This document shows positions 16,699 through 25,750 of a stretch of 64,000 bases of DNA, in pieces. Origin of the DNA: Acidilutibacter cellobiosedens (GTDB lineage Bacteria > Bacillota > Clostridia > Tissierellales > Acidilutibacteraceae); contig NZ_CP035282.1 in the NCBI RefSeq assembly GCF_004103715.1, positions 2,470,673-2,534,672 on the forward strand, written 5' to 3'. Position numbers and translations under genes: made by a program. Positions within the stretch are counted from its first letter, which is position 1. Each line of letters begins with the position of its first letter. The notes below the pieces were generated by a model. That model saw only the letters and a program-made list of their open reading frames with translations, was not told where the DNA came from and did no database searches.

Positions 16699-17127
16699 AT
16701 GTCTATTGGACTACACATGGCTTTGGTTAAAACCTCTCATGCTCAGAAAAATAAGACACGCCCCGGTATGACAAAAATTGGTCTTTCTCCAGGGCAGCCG
16801 AAAATTTTAACTTATGTCTCGGAACATAATTGCTGTATGCAAAAAGAAATAGCGATAGCACTAGATATCGAACCGGCAACAGTATCCCAGCTCCTAAATA
16901 ATATGGCACAAAACGGCTTAATCAAACGTTCGGCTCCTGCTGAACGAAAGCGTGCAGAATCGGTTTCAATTACCGAAAAAGGACAAAGTGCCTATAAGAA
17001 ATGGCTGTGTCTCTGTAAGGAAATTGAAGAAGTTTCTCTGCAGGGTTTTACAAAAGAAGAACAAGAACAATTTTTGGACTATCTCAGTCGTATGTATTAT
17101 AATTTAACAGATAAAATCCTTGAATAA
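16699..17127 (+). CDS. MarR-family transcriptional regulator
   Basis: 142 residues with a winged helix-turn-helix at about 30-95 (LSPGQPKILTYVSEHN, IALDIEPATVSQLLNNM, then LIKRSAPAERKR as the wing). It likely represses its own operon, including the two exporter genes that follow after 30 bp, with release by a drug or toxic metabolite. A GGAGG site precedes the ATG. Confidence 0.9.
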   Translation: MSIGLHMALVKTSHAQKNKTRPGMTKIGLSPGQPKILTYVSEHNCCMQKEIAIALDIEPATVSQLLNNMAQNGLIKRSAPAERKRAESVSITEKGQSAYKKWLCLCKEIEEVSLQGFTKEEQEQFLDYLSRMYYNLTDKILE

Positions 17128-17157
17128 AAATTTATTTAGATAATTGGAGGTAAATAA

Positions 17158-18882
17158 GTGCTGAAACGTTTTTTTATTTATTTTAGAAAATATCGATATC
17201 ATCTAATCGGAAGTATGGTCTGTGTTATGCTTGAATCAGCATTTGAATTGGTAATACCGTTGATTATGTCCGATATTATCGATGTAGGCGTCGCCAATAG
17301 AGACAAAAATTATATTTTGGGCAAAGGCCTTGCAATGATTGTATGTGCACTTATTTCACTTCTTTTAGGAGTGATGTATGCCCGTTTAGCTGCAAAAGCA
17401 GGACAGGGTTTCGGAGCGGAACTTAGAAAAGCGGAGTATCAAAAGATACAAAGTTTTTCTTTTTCCAATATGGATCATTTCAGTACGCCGTCACTTATAA
17501 CGCGTCTTACAAGTGATATCACAATAATGCAAAACGCAATATGCAACGGAATACGTCCTGTGGTACGCAGTCCCGTAATGCTGGTACTGGCATTGATAAT
17601 GACCATCTTAATGAATCCACAGCTTGCAATGATTTTCGGAATAGCAATGCCGATATTAGCTGTCTGCCTTATATTAATTTTAAAAAAGCTTGGGCCTATA
17701 TACAGAAAAATGCAGCGTACTCTTGACAGAGTAAACTCTATCGTTCAAGAAAATTTAACAGCCATAAGAACCGTGAAATCATATGTAAAAGGTGGGTACG
17801 AATGTGGCAAATTCAGTAAAGTCAACAAAGAATTTAAGGAATCTTCCGAAGAGGCTTTCCATTATGCAGTAATGAACATGCCTTGCTTTTTGCTTGTCAT
17901 GTATTCTACCATTATCGGCATATTGTGGTTCGGAGGAAACTTCATTAATTTGGGAACAATGCAGGTTGGAAAATTAACCGGATTTTTAAGCTATGTACTT
18001 CAAATTCTTAATTCTCTTATGATGATTTCAAATGTATTTTTAATGTTGAGCCGGTCCATGACTTCCGCCGACCGTATTCTTGAAGTTATGGATGAACCTT
18101 TGGGTATAATTGGAGGTCCATCTGATTATATAATTAAAGAAGGTACAATAGATTTTGAGCATGTGTATTTTAAATATCAGGAAACTGCCAAGGAATATGT
18201 TCTTTCAGATATTTGTCTACATATTGAGAAAGGACAAACAGTCGGTATTATAGGCGGAACGGGTTCCGCAAAATCCACATTGGTGCAGTTGATTCCAAGG
18301 CTTTATGACGTAACTTCCGGAATCATAAAAATAGACGGACGTAATGTAAAAGAATATTCTCTCATTCATCTTCGCGATGCCGTGGGTATGGTTTTACAAA
18401 AAAATACTCTCTTTTCCGGAACAATTCGTGAAAATTTGAAATGGGGTAATGAAAATGCAACAGATGAAGAACTTGATTTAGTCTGCCGTATTGCCTGTGT
18501 AGATGAATTTCTCGAAAAGATGCCGGAGAAATATGATACAAATTTAGGGCAAGGCGGTGTAAATATTTCGGGTGGTCAAAAGCAAAGACTATGTATTGCG
18601 AGGGCCCTTCTCAAAAAGCCAAAAATTCTTATTTTGGATGATTCAACAAGCGCGGTAGATACAGCTACAGAAGCAAAAATATACAGGGGAATGGCAGAGA
18701 ATCTAAAAGATACTACTAAAATAGTTATTACCCAACGTGTCAGCTCCATAAAAAACGCCGATTTTATCATAGTACTTAAAGATGGAAAAATCAACGATAT
18801 GGGTACCCATGAAGAATTGCTGTTCAGAAACATAATCTATAGGGATATTTATAAATTTCAGGAAAAGGAGGCCTCTGCGTAA
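17158..18882 (+). CDS. Heterodimeric ABC exporter, subunit with degenerate ATP site
   Basis: 574 residues beginning at a GTG with GGAGG upstream. A six-helix type-I exporter domain (1-320) is followed by an ATPase domain. Walker A reads GGTGSAKST (alanine before the lysine), the signature is ISGGQKQR and Walker B is ILILDDSTSAVD, where the catalytic glutamate is replaced by aspartate. That substitution marks the noncatalytic partner of BmrC/BmrD-like pairs. It exports hydrophobic compounds together with the next gene product. Confidence 0.92.
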   Translation: MLKRFFIYFRKYRYHLIGSMVCVMLESAFELVIPLIMSDIIDVGVANRDKNYILGKGLAMIVCALISLLLGVMYARLAAKAGQGFGAELRKAEYQKIQSFSFSNMDHFSTPSLITRLTSDITIMQNAICNGIRPVVRSPVMLVLALIMTILMNPQLAMIFGIAMPILAVCLILILKKLGPIYRKMQRTLDRVNSIVQENLTAIRTVKSYVKGGYECGKFSKVNKEFKESSEEAFHYAVMNMPCFLLVMYSTIIGILWFGGNFINLGTMQVGKLTGFLSYVLQILNSLMMISNVFLMLSRSMTSADRILEVMDEPLGIIGGPSDYIIKEGTIDFEHVYFKYQETAKEYVLSDICLHIEKGQTVGIIGGTGSAKSTLVQLIPRLYDVTSGIIKIDGRNVKEYSLIHLRDAVGMVLQKNTLFSGTIRENLKWGNENATDEELDLVCRIACVDEFLEKMPEKYDTNLGQGGVNISGGQKQRLCIARALLKKPKILILDDSTSAVDTATEAKIYRGMAENLKDTTKIVITQRVSSIKNADFIIVLKDGKINDMGTHEELLFRNIIYRDIYKFQEKEASA

Positions 18883-20741
18883 TGGCAAAAACTATGAAGT
18901 ACGAAAAGCCGAAAAATATTCGTAAAACAATGGCGTTTCTTTGGGGTTATATGAAAAAACATAAAGGCCCTCTTATGATTATCCTTGTATTGGTTATAAT
19001 AAATGCTCTGACCAATGTCTTTGGGACATACATGATTAAACCTATTATAAATGACTATATTATTCCGGGGGATATGAAAGGTCTCATTAAAATTCTTATT
19101 TTCACCGGGATTATATATTTTGCCGGTGTAGTCTCAACCCATGGATACACTCAGTTGATGGTAAAAGTGGCACAAAAAATTATTCAGGAAATCCGTGATG
19201 ACCTTTTTTCCAAGGTACAAACCCTGCCTTTAAAATTTTTCGATGCAAAAACTCATGGTGAATTGATGAGTCGTTTTACCAACGATATAGATACGGTTGC
19301 AGAAGCTTTAAACAACAGCTTTACCGTAGTCATAAAAAATTTTGTTACTATAGTAGCTACATTTATAATACTCCTGATTTTAAACTATAAATTGTCGACT
19401 ATTGTATTAACATCATTTTTTTGTATGTTTATTTTTCTCAGATACAGCGGAAAAAAGAGCCATACCTATTTTTCTCATCAGCAAAAATATATGGGCAGTT
19501 TAAATGGGTTCCTTGAAGAAATGGTAAGCGGACAAAAGGTAGTCAAAGTTTTTAATCATGAGGATAAAAATTTCAAAGAATTTTGCACACATAATGAAAA
19601 TCTGAGAGAAGCTGCCACAGGAGCATTAACCTATTCCGGGATGTTAGTTCCGATAGTTGTAAGTATTTCATATTTCAACTATGCTATTTCCGCATGTGTA
19701 GGTGCGTTTTTAGCTATTTCCGGACAAATAGACCTTGGAAGTTTGTCTTCCTACCTTGTTTATGTACGCCAAACTTCAATGCCTATAAATCAATTTTCTC
19801 AACAGCTTAACTTTATTCTTGCGGCTCTTTCCGGTGCGGAACGCATTTCTGAAATTATGGATGAAACCCCGGAAATAGATAAAGGAACAGTTACCTTGGT
19901 CAATACAACTGTAGATTCCGAAGGAGTCCTGAAAGAAAACAGCAGTAGAACTGGAAATTGGGCATGGAAATGTCCAAATACCAAAGGCGGATTTAACCTC
20001 ATACCTCTAAAAGGAGATGTACGTTTCCATGACGTAGTATTCAGTTATGAACCCGGACACCCTATTCTCAACGGAATAAACCTTTATGCAAAACCAGGGC
20101 AAAAAATCGCCTTTGTAGGTTCCACCGGTGCCGGAAAAACAACAATCGCGAATCTTATCAATCGATTCTATGATGTGGATTCCGGAAGTATTACTTACGA
20201 CGGTATCGATGTTCGTAAAATCAAAAAAGATGATGTGCGTCATTCCATAGCAGTTGTCCTTCAGGATACTCATTTGTTTTCCGGAACTATTATAGATAAT
20301 ATACGATACGGAAATCAGGATGCCGACAGACAACAGGTAATAGAAGCGGCAAAACTGGCTAATGCGGATTCATTCATCAGGCGTCTGCCCGAAGGCTATG
20401 ACACAATGTTATCAGAAGATGGAACAAACTTAAGTCAAGGCCAGCGTCAGTTGATTGCTATTGCCAGGGCTGCAGTTTTAGATCCTCCCGTACTAATTCT
20501 TGATGAAGCTACGAGTTCTATAGATACCCATACAGAAAAACTAATTGAAGACGGAATGGATCGTCTGATGGAAAACAGGACAGTTTTTGTAATTGCTCAT
20601 AGGCTTTCTACCGTAAGAAATGCAAAAGCAATTATTGTTCTTGAAAATGGTACAATTCTTGAACGGGGAGATCATGAAGAACTTATCGCACAAAAAGGCC
20701 GTTATTATCAGTTGTGTACAGGTAAATTTGAATTATCCTAA
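18882..20741 (+). CDS. Heterodimeric ABC exporter, catalytic subunit
   Basis: 619 residues. The exporter membrane domain covers about 20-330 and the ATPase domain about 375-615, with Walker A STGAGKTT, the altered signature LSQGQRQ and Walker B LILDEATSSID with the catalytic glutamate. Together with the preceding subunit this gives one consensus and one degenerate ATP site. A 40-residue insert sits between the two domains (about 340-375). The start overlaps the previous stop (TAATG). Confidence 0.92.
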   Translation: MAKTMKYEKPKNIRKTMAFLWGYMKKHKGPLMIILVLVIINALTNVFGTYMIKPIINDYIIPGDMKGLIKILIFTGIIYFAGVVSTHGYTQLMVKVAQKIIQEIRDDLFSKVQTLPLKFFDAKTHGELMSRFTNDIDTVAEALNNSFTVVIKNFVTIVATFIILLILNYKLSTIVLTSFFCMFIFLRYSGKKSHTYFSHQQKYMGSLNGFLEEMVSGQKVVKVFNHEDKNFKEFCTHNENLREAATGALTYSGMLVPIVVSISYFNYAISACVGAFLAISGQIDLGSLSSYLVYVRQTSMPINQFSQQLNFILAALSGAERISEIMDETPEIDKGTVTLVNTTVDSEGVLKENSSRTGNWAWKCPNTKGGFNLIPLKGDVRFHDVVFSYEPGHPILNGINLYAKPGQKIAFVGSTGAGKTTIANLINRFYDVDSGSITYDGIDVRKIKKDDVRHSIAVVLQDTHLFSGTIIDNIRYGNQDADRQQVIEAAKLANADSFIRRLPEGYDTMLSEDGTNLSQGQRQLIAIARAAVLDPPVLILDEATSSIDTHTEKLIEDGMDRLMENRTVFVIAHRLSTVRNAKAIIVLENGTILERGDHEELIAQKGRYYQLCTGKFELS

Positions 20742-20753
20742 TGTTAAGCTTTT

Positions 20754-20797
20754 ATTTGTCCATTACTTAAGACTTCGATCTTAAGTAATGGACAAAT
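20754..20797. terminator. Perfect 19-bp hairpin between convergent genes
   Basis: Bases 20754-20772 pair without mismatch with 20779-20797 around the loop CTTCGA. No T-run follows on either strand, so it is not a standard terminator, although its place between convergent genes suggests a bidirectional transcription end or an RNA-stabilising structure. Confidence 0.5.
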
Positions 20798-20839
20798 ATC
20801 ATCAAAAATTTCAGATAGATAATGATTATTCATATCTAA

Positions 20840-22663
20840 CTATTTAATCAAATTTATTCCATATTTCTCTATCCAATAATCCAATTGAATAAGCCAAGCC
20901 ATAAATTGGGGGCCAGACATCAATTGGCCAAACCATGGGGTGTTTGATTCCAATATCTGAGATAATTTTTTTATATTAATTATATCCCTCAATATACAAT
21001 CTTTATGATTTAACCGCTCATCCAAAATAGATTTTACTTTGGAGGCATAATTAGGGCTTACCGTTTTAGGATATGGACTTTTCTTTCGATTCACGACACT
21101 TAAAGGAACTATCCCTTTAGCTGCATCCCTTAAGATACTTTTAGGCTGATTGTCCTTATACTTATAGCTCCAAGGAAGGGAAAAAACATACTCGACTATT
21201 CTATGGTCTGCAAAGGGTACTCTTACTTCCAGAGATCTGCCCATACTCATTCTGTCTTTTCTTTCCAATAAAGAAACCATGAACCAATTTAAATTCAACC
21301 AACATATTATGGTTTTTTCTCTATCTCTATAATTTTCCCCTTCAATTACCGGACAAGATGACACACTTTTCTCATATATACTATTTACATAAGATGTGGA
21401 TTCCTCTAAATTTATTATATCCGGAGAAAACAATTCTATTTTGTCCTTAAGAGAATATATCCACGGGAAAATATTTTTGCTCATTACTCCTTCCTTATGA
21501 AACCAAGGATATCCGCCAAATATTTCATCCGCACATTCTCCTGAAAGAGCCACAGTGTGGTTTTTCTTTATTTCACCGCAAAAATACATCAGGGAAGAAT
21601 CTATATCAGCCATGCCCGGCATATCCCTTTTATCTACCGCTTCATAGAGAAGATCTATAACTGTATTTAAAGGTGCTGTTAGAACTTTATGAACGGTTTT
21701 AGAATATTTTGATACTTCCAAGGAATAATTATTATCGCTGTCCGGTTGAAAAGAATTAGGTTTAAAATATATATTGTTTTCTTCATAATCAAAGGAATAA
21801 GTCCTTAAGATTTCATTTCTCTTTGACAATTCCTCTGATGCAATACATGTAATTGTACTGGAATCAAGCCCTCCCGATAAGAGAGTGCAGAGAGGAACAT
21901 CCGAAACTATTTGCCGTCTCACTGTATCTCTCAAAAGTTCTCTCAAATATACAACTGCTTCCGAATAAGTATGGGTATTTCGTTTTGGTTCTATTTCCCA
22001 ATATTTTTGAATTATAAGTTTATCTTTTTTAATAATCATAAAAGAAGCAGGTTCCAATTCATTTATCCCTTTGAATACTCCGCTGCCCGGCACACGAGTT
22101 GGAAGAAGGCAAGCAACTTCCATAAACCCTTTTCTATCTATCTCGGCTTTCATTCCTTCATATTTTAATATTGCTTTTATTTCCGAACTAAAAATTACTG
22201 TGGAATCTTTTTGAGAATAAAAAAGAGGTTTCACTCCTAGCCGATCTCTTGCCAGGAAAACCTGATGGTTCAACTCGTCATAAATTCCATAGGCAAAAAT
22301 ACCGTTAAGTCTTTTCGGAGATTCTTCTTCCCATTCCATATAAGCATGAAGCACCACTTCCGTATCACAGTCAGTCTTAAAGGTGTGTCCCAATGAAAGA
22401 AGCTCATTCTTTAATTCTAAGGAATTGTACAGTTCCCCGTTGTATATAATAGTATACTTATATCCGTTCTTCTCTGAAATCATAGGCTGGATTCCCTTTT
22501 CCACATCTATAACGGCAAGTCTGTTATGTCCAAAACACCAATCAAATCCAAAAGCAATCCCATTTTGATCCGGTCCTCTGTGAGATAAAGAAGAATTCAT
22601 TTCCATTATATACTTAGGATCTATCTTTTTGTTAAAATCCACATATCCACATATCGAACACAT
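20840..22663 (-). CDS. asnB: Asparagine synthase (glutamine-hydrolysing)
   Basis: 607 residues. The mature N-terminal nucleophile is Cys2 (MCSICGYVD), followed by a class-II glutaminase domain with LSHRGPDQNG. The synthetase domain has the pyrophosphate loop LLSGGLDSSTITCIASEE. It makes asparagine from aspartate, ATP and glutamine. It is monocistronic, with the convergent exporter operon on one side and a repeat-hairpin on the other. A remnant of a second copy of its 3' end lies at 12759-12825. Confidence 0.95.
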   Translation of the reverse strand: MCSICGYVDFNKKIDPKYIMEMNSSLSHRGPDQNGIAFGFDWCFGHNRLAVIDVEKGIQPMISEKNGYKYTIIYNGELYNSLELKNELLSLGHTFKTDCDTEVVLHAYMEWEEESPKRLNGIFAYGIYDELNHQVFLARDRLGVKPLFYSQKDSTVIFSSEIKAILKYEGMKAEIDRKGFMEVACLLPTRVPGSGVFKGINELEPASFMIIKKDKLIIQKYWEIEPKRNTHTYSEAVVYLRELLRDTVRRQIVSDVPLCTLLSGGLDSSTITCIASEELSKRNEILRTYSFDYEENNIYFKPNSFQPDSDNNYSLEVSKYSKTVHKVLTAPLNTVIDLLYEAVDKRDMPGMADIDSSLMYFCGEIKKNHTVALSGECADEIFGGYPWFHKEGVMSKNIFPWIYSLKDKIELFSPDIINLEESTSYVNSIYEKSVSSCPVIEGENYRDREKTIICWLNLNWFMVSLLERKDRMSMGRSLEVRVPFADHRIVEYVFSLPWSYKYKDNQPKSILRDAAKGIVPLSVVNRKKSPYPKTVSPNYASKVKSILDERLNHKDCILRDIINIKKLSQILESNTPWFGQLMSGPQFMAWLIQLDYWIEKYGINLIK

Positions 22664-22685
22664 ATTACATACCTCCTAATTCCCC

Positions 22686-22760
22686 TTTTTTCATAACCCA
22701 TAGGAAAAGTCCCTGTTTCCCTTAATTCATACTTGACCTTAAACGGGTTTCAAAAAAGGC
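22686..22760 (+). repeat. Intergenic palindromic repeat, copy C
   Basis: CATAACCCATAGGAAAAG at the left end and TTAAACGGGTTTCAAAAAAGG at the right are imperfect inverted repeats. It runs directly into a hairpin at 22752. Confidence 0.75.
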
Positions 22761-22798
22761 TTCCTTAGCTTATTGGTGTTTTAATAGAAGCCTTTTTT
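22752..22798. terminator. Hairpin with A6 and T6 ends, terminator in either direction
   Basis: AAAAAAGGCTTC (22752-22763) pairs with GAAGCCTTTTTT (22787-22798). It would end transcription of the PAP2 gene on the minus strand. Confidence 0.8.
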
Positions 22799-22848
22799 AT
22801 TTATAGGTTCTTTATTAAAGTATGCATATGGTGAACAAAATGTTATAT

Positions 22849-23214
22849 CTATAATTTCTGCATCTTTATGAAATTATAAAACTTATCATATATTTTTATC
22901 GCTAATAGACCGCATGATATACCAATCAATATTCCGGCAATAACATCTGACGGAAAATGAACATATAAATATAACCTCGAAAATGCCATAAGTATTGAAA
23001 ATATTATTACAAATGCAGCAAATTTTTTATTAATGAATTTTATCACCGTTGCCACAGCAAAAGACGACCCTGCATGGCCTGACGGGAAAGAATAGCTTAT
23101 AGCTTCCCCATTCCCAAGTCTGGAAATTCCAATCATTACATGATCCAAAAAATCAGAACGAAGATAAAATTGAATAAAATTTAATATACTAAAATCAATA
23201 TGTTGTATAATCAT
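22849..23214 (-). CDS. PAP2-family phosphatase, internally shortened
   Basis: 121 residues; the family usually has about 170-190. Motif 2 (SFPSGHAGSS) and motif 3 (SRLYLYVHFPSD) with their catalytic histidines are intact, and two C-terminal helices remain. The first phosphate-binding motif (KxxxxxxRP) and the helices around it are absent: ISRLGNGEA runs straight into ISYSFPSGH. This looks like an in-frame deletion of about 50-60 residues. Relatives dephosphorylate undecaprenyl or lipid phosphates; activity here is doubtful. Confidence 0.75.
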   Translation of the reverse strand: MIIQHIDFSILNFIQFYLRSDFLDHVMIGISRLGNGEAISYSFPSGHAGSSFAVATVIKFINKKFAAFVIIFSILMAFSRLYLYVHFPSDVIAGILIGISCGLLAIKIYDKFYNFIKMQKL

Positions 23215-23282
23215 AGGCCTCTTTACTACTTCCCTTACAAAATATAAATCACGGATATCATTTTACAGCTCTTATTATATTC

Positions 23283-24035
23283 TCAATTTAACAGTATATT
23301 CAGCATCTTTGATGTATTATTAAGAAATTCCTTTGTAACTTTATAATGATCCGTATCAGTATATTTTTCTTCTTTATAATTAAAATCAATATTATATATC
23401 TTGGCATTAGGATATGCCATAATAATTGGTGAATGAGTAGCTATAATAAATTGGGAGTTCTCCTTTACCAATTGATGCATTCTCGAAATTAAAGCCATCT
23501 GCCTTGTTGGAGATAATGCTGCCTCCGGCTCATCTAATATATAAATTCCATTACCTCTGAAACGGTTCATCAACAATGCCATAAAGGATTCGCCGTGAGA
23601 TTGTCTGTGCAAAGAACGCCCTCCATAATAGTCGATTAGTCCCGGATCTATTTTCTCCAATTCATCGACATTTGTTGCTACATTATAAAAGCTTTCTGCC
23701 CGTAAAAAGAATCCGCCTTTAGGCTTTTTTACTCCTTTAACAATTTTTATATATTTATATAAGTCTGAATGAGTATCTGCAGTGGAAAAATTAAAATTTT
23801 TCGTTCCCCCTTCAGGATTAAATCCATAGGCAACACCTATTGCTTCTAACAAAGTAGATTTACCGCTTCCATTTTCTCCGACAATAAACGTTACATTAGG
23901 ATGAAAATTAAGAACCGATAAGTTCCTAACTGCCGGTAAATTAAATGGATATTCATTATATGAGGTGATATTGGAACTTAATAATTCCACTTCCCTGATA
24001 TATTGTTCATAAGGTATTTCGATCATATTAGCCAC
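23283..24035 (-). CDS. AAA/ABC-type ATPase of the RecF/SMC-like fold
   Basis: 250 residues. Walker A is VGENGSGKST (about 52-61), a signature-like stretch is HRQSHGESF, Walker B is GIYILDEPEAALS and the switch histidine is in IATHSP. This is the compact single-domain predicted ATPase common in bacteria, often coupled to nucleases or toxin-antitoxin or stress functions. No partner gene is visible, so no role is assigned. Confidence 0.8.
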   Translation of the reverse strand: MANMIEIPYEQYIREVELLSSNITSYNEYPFNLPAVRNLSVLNFHPNVTFIVGENGSGKSTLLEAIGVAYGFNPEGGTKNFNFSTADTHSDLYKYIKIVKGVKKPKGGFFLRAESFYNVATNVDELEKIDPGLIDYYGGRSLHRQSHGESFMALLMNRFRGNGIYILDEPEAALSPTRQMALISRMHQLVKENSQFIIATHSPIIMAYPNAKIYNIDFNYKEEKYTDTDHYKVTKEFLNNTSKMLNILLN

Positions 24036-24090
24036 CTTTCCTTGTATTCAAAGTCCAAATATATTCAGAAGCAAATATTAAAATAAAACT

Positions 24091-24666
24091 TTACAGTTTC
24101 AAAACGGACATTATATAATCGGAAATTTTCAAATTTCCCTCCTTAGTCGGATGTATGCCGTCTATATATAGATCCCTTTTTAAACTCTCAGTTTTGCTGT
24201 CAATAAAAATACTATAAAGGTCTAAATATTTACATTGGGACAAAGAAGAAAAATTTATCAGCCAATTTCTATATTCTTCTATATTTGAATTGATTTTTTC
24301 AAAGTCATCACTAAATTGGAAGAACTTCTTTGCCTCTTCTGCAACCATTGGTATGGGTATACCCAATAAAGGCAATATTCCATAATGATATGATTGATAG
24401 ACCATAGAAAAAATGTTGGCCTTAACAATCGAAATAGGCATTTCACAGACAAAATCATTACTCCCTCCCATTATCATCACATGAGTGGGTTTTTCTCTTA
24501 GAACATCTCTTTCAAACCTTGACAGCATGCCTGAAGTGGTATCTCCCACAATCCCTTTATTAACAACAGAGATGCCTGATCTTTCAGATAATAATGATAC
24601 CCAGGATTCCTTTCTCCTTACTCTGTAACCATAAGTTATACTATCGCCTAAACAAACCAATTTCAA
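24091..24666 (-). CDS. SGNH/GDSL-type lipase or esterase
   Basis: 191 residues. The block I serine is in LGDSITYGYR (near residue 8), the block III asparagine in MIMGGSNDF and the catalytic Asp-His pair in DGIHPTKEG near the C-terminus. No signal peptide, so it acts in the cytoplasm on an unknown ester (acyl-thioester, lysophospholipid or acetylated sugar). Confidence 0.88.
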   Translation of the reverse strand: MKLVCLGDSITYGYRVRRKESWVSLLSERSGISVVNKGIVGDTTSGMLSRFERDVLREKPTHVMIMGGSNDFVCEMPISIVKANIFSMVYQSYHYGILPLLGIPIPMVAEEAKKFFQFSDDFEKINSNIEEYRNWLINFSSLSQCKYLDLYSIFIDSKTESLKRDLYIDGIHPTKEGNLKISDYIMSVLKL

Positions 24667-24705
24667 ATTATCACCTCAAACAAAACATGATTAGCATTCC
24701 TCTGT

Positions 24706-25698
24706 TTAATCGAAAATACAAGAGATGAATTCATCCTTTGATATATTTCCTAAGAATTTATTTATCTCAACATCTTTCAACCTTTCTTTTACTTCGTATT
24801 CATCGTATTTTAAACCTATAAGCATATTTTCCAGTTTTTCTATATCTTCCGTTCCAAAAAAGTCTCCGTATATTTTAATATTTTGAATCTTTCCGTCCAC
24901 CGCATGAAGAGAGACTTCAACAGAACCAGCATCAAATTTCTTATAATTTTTAAAATTGAATTCAGGGGATCGTCCAAAATTCCAATCCCATGTGTTGTAT
25001 TTTTTATCTGCCAGTTTTTGAATACCATTCTTTTCATCTTCAGTAAGACTATATATTTCCACAGGCTGCCCTTCCGCTTCAAATATATAATTAAGAAGAA
25101 TTTCTCTGAATTTAAAGATAGTTATTTTTTCCTTCATATAGGGGCTTATATTTGTCACGCGTTTTCTTACGGATTTAATTCCTTTAGACTCTATCTTTTC
25201 AGCTCTTACATTTAAAGCCTTTGTCAAAACATCCAACTGAGAATCAAAAAGTAAAGTACCATGATTCAGCACCCTGCCTTTTATTATACTTTGTGCTATT
25301 CCAGAAAATTTTTTCCCATTTATAGTGATATCGTTTCTTCCTGAAAGCTCACATTGAATTCCAATTCTTTTTAACGCATTTACTATGGGAACATTATATT
25401 TTTTAAAATCAATTTTTTCCAAAGGTCCGGATTTGGTAATAATAGAAAAGTTTAAATTTCCGAAATCGTGATATACCGCTCCTCCTCCCGTTATCCTTCT
25501 TACTACATTGATGTTGTTTTTCCTAACAAAATCCATATTTATTTCTTCAATGGTATTTTGATTTTTTCCTACAATAATAGATGGCTCATTTATCCACAAT
25601 ATTACATAGTCCTCATCTATATCCAAATTTTTAAATACATATTCTTCTAAAGCAAGATTATAATGAGGATCATTCGAATTGTTTTCTATATATTTCAT
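24706..25698 (-). CDS. lplA: Lipoate-protein ligase A
   Basis: 330 residues. The N-terminal catalytic domain contains RRITGGGAVYHD (about 70-81), LNFSI and the lysine loop GKKFSGIAQS, and a C-terminal accessory domain starts at about 245 (NTWDWNFGRSPEFN). It attaches free lipoate, via lipoyl-AMP, to carrier proteins such as GcvH or E2 subunits, so the organism can scavenge lipoate. It lies 50 bp after the FAD oxidoreductase gene on the same strand. Confidence 0.95.
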   Translation of the reverse strand: MKYIENNSNDPHYNLALEEYVFKNLDIDEDYVILWINEPSIIVGKNQNTIEEINMDFVRKNNINVVRRITGGGAVYHDFGNLNFSIITKSGPLEKIDFKKYNVPIVNALKRIGIQCELSGRNDITINGKKFSGIAQSIIKGRVLNHGTLLFDSQLDVLTKALNVRAEKIESKGIKSVRKRVTNISPYMKEKITIFKFREILLNYIFEAEGQPVEIYSLTEDEKNGIQKLADKKYNTWDWNFGRSPEFNFKNYKKFDAGSVEVSLHAVDGKIQNIKIYGDFFGTEDIEKLENMLIGLKYDEYEVKERLKDVEINKFLGNISKDEFISCIFD

Positions 25699-25750
25699 AT
25701 TATTTATTCCTTTCCTTTCACATATAATAAAATATATTAAATTTCAAATT

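Noticed and set aside
18250-18660. Altered Walker A and aspartate in place of the catalytic glutamate as inactivation
   Set aside because: This is the expected degenerate half of a heterodimeric exporter; the partner gene has the consensus residues.
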